The position numbers and the translations under genes are program-made. A DNA stretch of 8,559 bases from Chloroflexota bacterium. Its GTDB lineage: Bacteria; Chloroflexota; Anaerolineae; Anaerolineales; Villigracilaceae. The DNA is taken from contig JAJYOO010000079.1 in NCBI GenBank assembly GCA_021796155.1, positions 1 to 8,559 on the forward strand. The letters run 5' to 3'. The notes beneath the pieces are model-generated. The model saw only the letters and a program-made list of their open reading frames with translations, was not told where the DNA came from and did no database searches. The stretch's first letter is position 1. Every line of letters starts with the position of its first letter. This document shows, piece after piece, positions 6,925 to 8,559 of the stretch.

Positions 6925-8559
6925 CTAAGCGCGCGACAGTCCCAGTTCTTTCATGCGCTCCCTCACGGTGCGCGCGGCATTCATCATATGTTCAAGGGAT
7001 GGAATAACCTCCTCCCATTGCCTTGTTTTTAAACCACAATCCGGGTTGATCCATAACTGTTCAATCGGTAGAGCTTGTGTTGCTTTGGTTATCAAATCCT
7101 GTACTTCAAGCTGGGAAGGTACGTTCGGTGAATGAATGTCATAGATTCCAGGGCCGATATCGCCGGGATACTCATGCTGTTTGAAAACTTCAAGCAGCTC
7201 CATTTTCGAACGCGAGGCTTCAATCGAGATGACATCAGCGTCCATGCGGCCTATTGCTTTGATTATGTCCTTGAACTCTGCATAACACATGTGCGTGTGT
7301 ATTTGCGTGTTGTCACGTACTCCGCCAGACGCAAGCTTGAAGCAGTCGATTGCCCATCGGAGGTAGCCAGCCTGATCCGCGTGTCGAAGCGGGAGGCCTT
7401 CACGGAACGCAGGCTCATCGATCTGGATGACCCGAATCCCGGCGCGCTCCAGATCGAGGACTTCATCGCGAATCGCCAACGCCATTTGGCGGCACGTTGA
7501 ATCATAGGCTTGATCATCTCTGACGAAAGACCACTCCAACATCGTGACCGGCCCGGTCAGCATTCCTTTCACCGGTTTCTTCGTCAGCGATTGAGCATAC
7601 TTCGACCATGCGACGGTCATCGGCGTTGGCCGCGAAATGTCACCGTAGATGATTGGCGGCCGCACCGCGCGTGAACCGTAGCTCTGTACCCATCCTTGTT
7701 GCGTAATTGCGATCCCGGCAAGTCGCTCCCCGAAATATTCGACCATATCGGTGCGTTCGAATTCTCCGTGGACGAGAACATCCAATCCGAGTTTTTCCTG
7801 CAATCGGATCGTGCGTTCGATCTCTCTTTTGAGAAAATTTTCGTACGCATCTTGTGTCGACGTTCCATTGTTTCTTGCCGTGCGCTGAGCGCGGACTTCA
7901 CTGGTCTGCGGAAAAGAGCCGATGGTCGTCGTCGGCAGCGGAGGCAATCCGAATTCCTCCGCCTGGATTGCTTTGCGCGCGCTCCGATCGCTTTTACGCT
8001 TCAGCATCGACTCGTTCACTACAGCGAGTCGCTCCCGGACTTTTGGATTGCGCGTCCGTATCGAATTGCGACGATCCGCGATGGCGACCCGGCTCGCCAC
8101 AAAGGAATCAGCGACGCTGTTAATTCCTTCATTGACAGCATGCTTTAGAAGCACCAGTTCATTCAATTTCTGTTGAGCAAATGCCAACCACGAACGAAGC
8201 TCGTCATCGAGTGAAGTTTCCAAGTCCAGATCGTGCGGAACGAACATCAACGAGCAACTGGGCGCGACCTGAACATGGTCTTTGTTTATGGCAGATATTG
8301 CGCGCTGAACTTGAGCTAACGCCACATCGAGATCTGTGCGCCAGATATTACGTCCATCGATCACACCAAGCGACAAAATTTTTTCCTTGGGTAATTCCTT
8401 CAGCACAGAATCGAGTTGCTCGGGATTCCGTATGAGGTCAACATGCAAACCCGCGACAGGTAAATGTGTGGCAAGAGCTAAATTATCACCAAGGCCGCCA
8501 AAATAGGTTGCCAGCATTAGATGTATACCCGCGACTTGACTCAATTTGCTGTAAGCGAT
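6925..8559 (-). CDS. metE: Cobalamin-independent methionine synthase (5' end beyond right edge)
   Basis: MetE transfers a methyl group from 5-methyltetrahydropteroyltri-L-glutamate to homocysteine, the last step of methionine synthesis, without vitamin B12. The frame is open to the window edge, so 544 C-terminal residues are visible; from the zinc-site spacing about 218 are missing (E. coli MetE is 753). The catalytic zinc ligands are present with E. coli spacing: His and Cys in HTHMC (visible residues 423 and 425), Glu in ISIEASRS (447), Cys in NPDCGLKTR (508). The Cys-to-Glu and Cys-to-Cys distances (22 and 83) equal those of E. coli 643-665-726. Other signatures are PTTTIGSFPQT, the substrate-binding VHGEFERTDMVEYFGE, GWVQSYGSR, MLTGPVT, IQIDEPAFREGLPLR and YDIHSPNVPS. 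The end of the N-terminal barrel domain and the linker are also visible. The promoter and any riboswitch are outside the window. Confidence 0.97.
   Translation of the reverse strand: MAYSKLSQVAGIHLMLATYFGGLGDNLALATHLPVAGLHVDLIRNPEQLDSVLKELPKEKILSLGVIDGRNIWRTDLDVALAQVQRAISAINKDHVQVAPSCSLMFVPHDLDLETSLDDELRSWLAFAQQKLNELVLLKHAVNEGINSVADSFVASRVAIADRRNSIRTRNPKVRERLAVVNESMLKRKSDRSARKAIQAEEFGLPPLPTTTIGSFPQTSEVRAQRTARNNGTSTQDAYENFLKREIERTIRLQEKLGLDVLVHGEFERTDMVEYFGERLAGIAITQQGWVQSYGSRAVRPPIIYGDISRPTPMTVAWSKYAQSLTKKPVKGMLTGPVTMLEWSFVRDDQAYDSTCRQMALAIRDEVLDLERAGIRVIQIDEPAFREGLPLRHADQAGYLRWAIDCFKLASGGVRDNTQIHTHMCYAEFKDIIKAIGRMDADVISIEASRSKMELLEVFKQHEYPGDIGPGIYDIHSPNVPSQLEVQDLITKATQALPIEQLWINPDCGLKTRQWEEVIPSLEHMMNAARTVRERMKELGLSRA

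Noticed and set aside
7696..8148. Plus-strand open frame of 150 codons opposite metE
   Set aside because: It is antisense to clearly conserved metE sequence, has no recognisable family or ribosome site, and is compositionally odd (rich in Arg and Ser). It is a shadow of the metE reading frame.
1..8559. Search for CRISPR arrays, tRNAs, insertion sequences and direct repeats
   Set aside because: No regularly spaced repeats, transposase frames, terminal inverted repeats or tRNA-like sequences were seen; almost every base is within a conserved housekeeping gene.

Overview
The window is ordinary bacterial chromosome of moderate GC content. It carries the 5' half of a respiratory complex I (NADH:quinone oxidoreductase, nuo) operon on the minus strand, a divergently transcribed zinc-dependent alcohol dehydrogenase, and a minus-strand pair consisting of a DUF488-family gene and cobalamin-independent methionine synthase (metE). 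I see no mobile element, phage gene, CRISPR array, tRNA or rRNA, and no plausible undescribed system.

Layout: positions 1-5100 read leftwards as nuoA (5100-4717), nuoB (4671-4036), a fused nuoCD (4034-2295), nuoE (2278-1811), nuoF (1807-530) and the first 175 codons of nuoG (526 to the left edge). Spacing is tight (1 to 45 bases) and several Shine-Dalgarno sequences lie inside the preceding gene, so this is one transcript that continues leftwards, presumably into nuoH-N. Positions 5101-5343 are a 243-base divergent control region. It holds a strong sigma70-type promoter facing nuoA, overlapped by an FNR/CRP-family-like palindrome, and a TATAAT box facing the dehydrogenase gene at 5344-6375. 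That gene converges on the DUF488 gene (6912-6385), which lies 12 bases downstream of metE (right edge to 6925). MetE lacks roughly its first 218 residues, which fall beyond the right edge.

The complex I is of the Escherichia coli type. nuoC and nuoD are fused, the gene order is A-B-CD-E-F-G, and the proteins share E. coli-like features such as the NuoB tail ending in PDEV, DEMEPGT in NuoF and the region before the third Fe-S site of NuoG. All iron-sulfur ligands I could look for are present: N2 in NuoB, N1a in NuoE, N3 in NuoF, and N1b, the His-Cys3 cluster and three of four N4 cysteines in NuoG. The enzyme should be functional: NuoEFG oxidise NADH, NuoB/CD pass electrons to quinone, and NuoA is the first membrane subunit.

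The host cannot be named with confidence. This complex I clade occurs in Gammaproteobacteria and, by horizontal spread, in several other phyla. The neighbours (Zn-ADH, DUF488, metE) are not those of the E. coli nuo locus, so I lean towards a non-enteric, possibly environmental bacterium capable of respiration. That is inference only.
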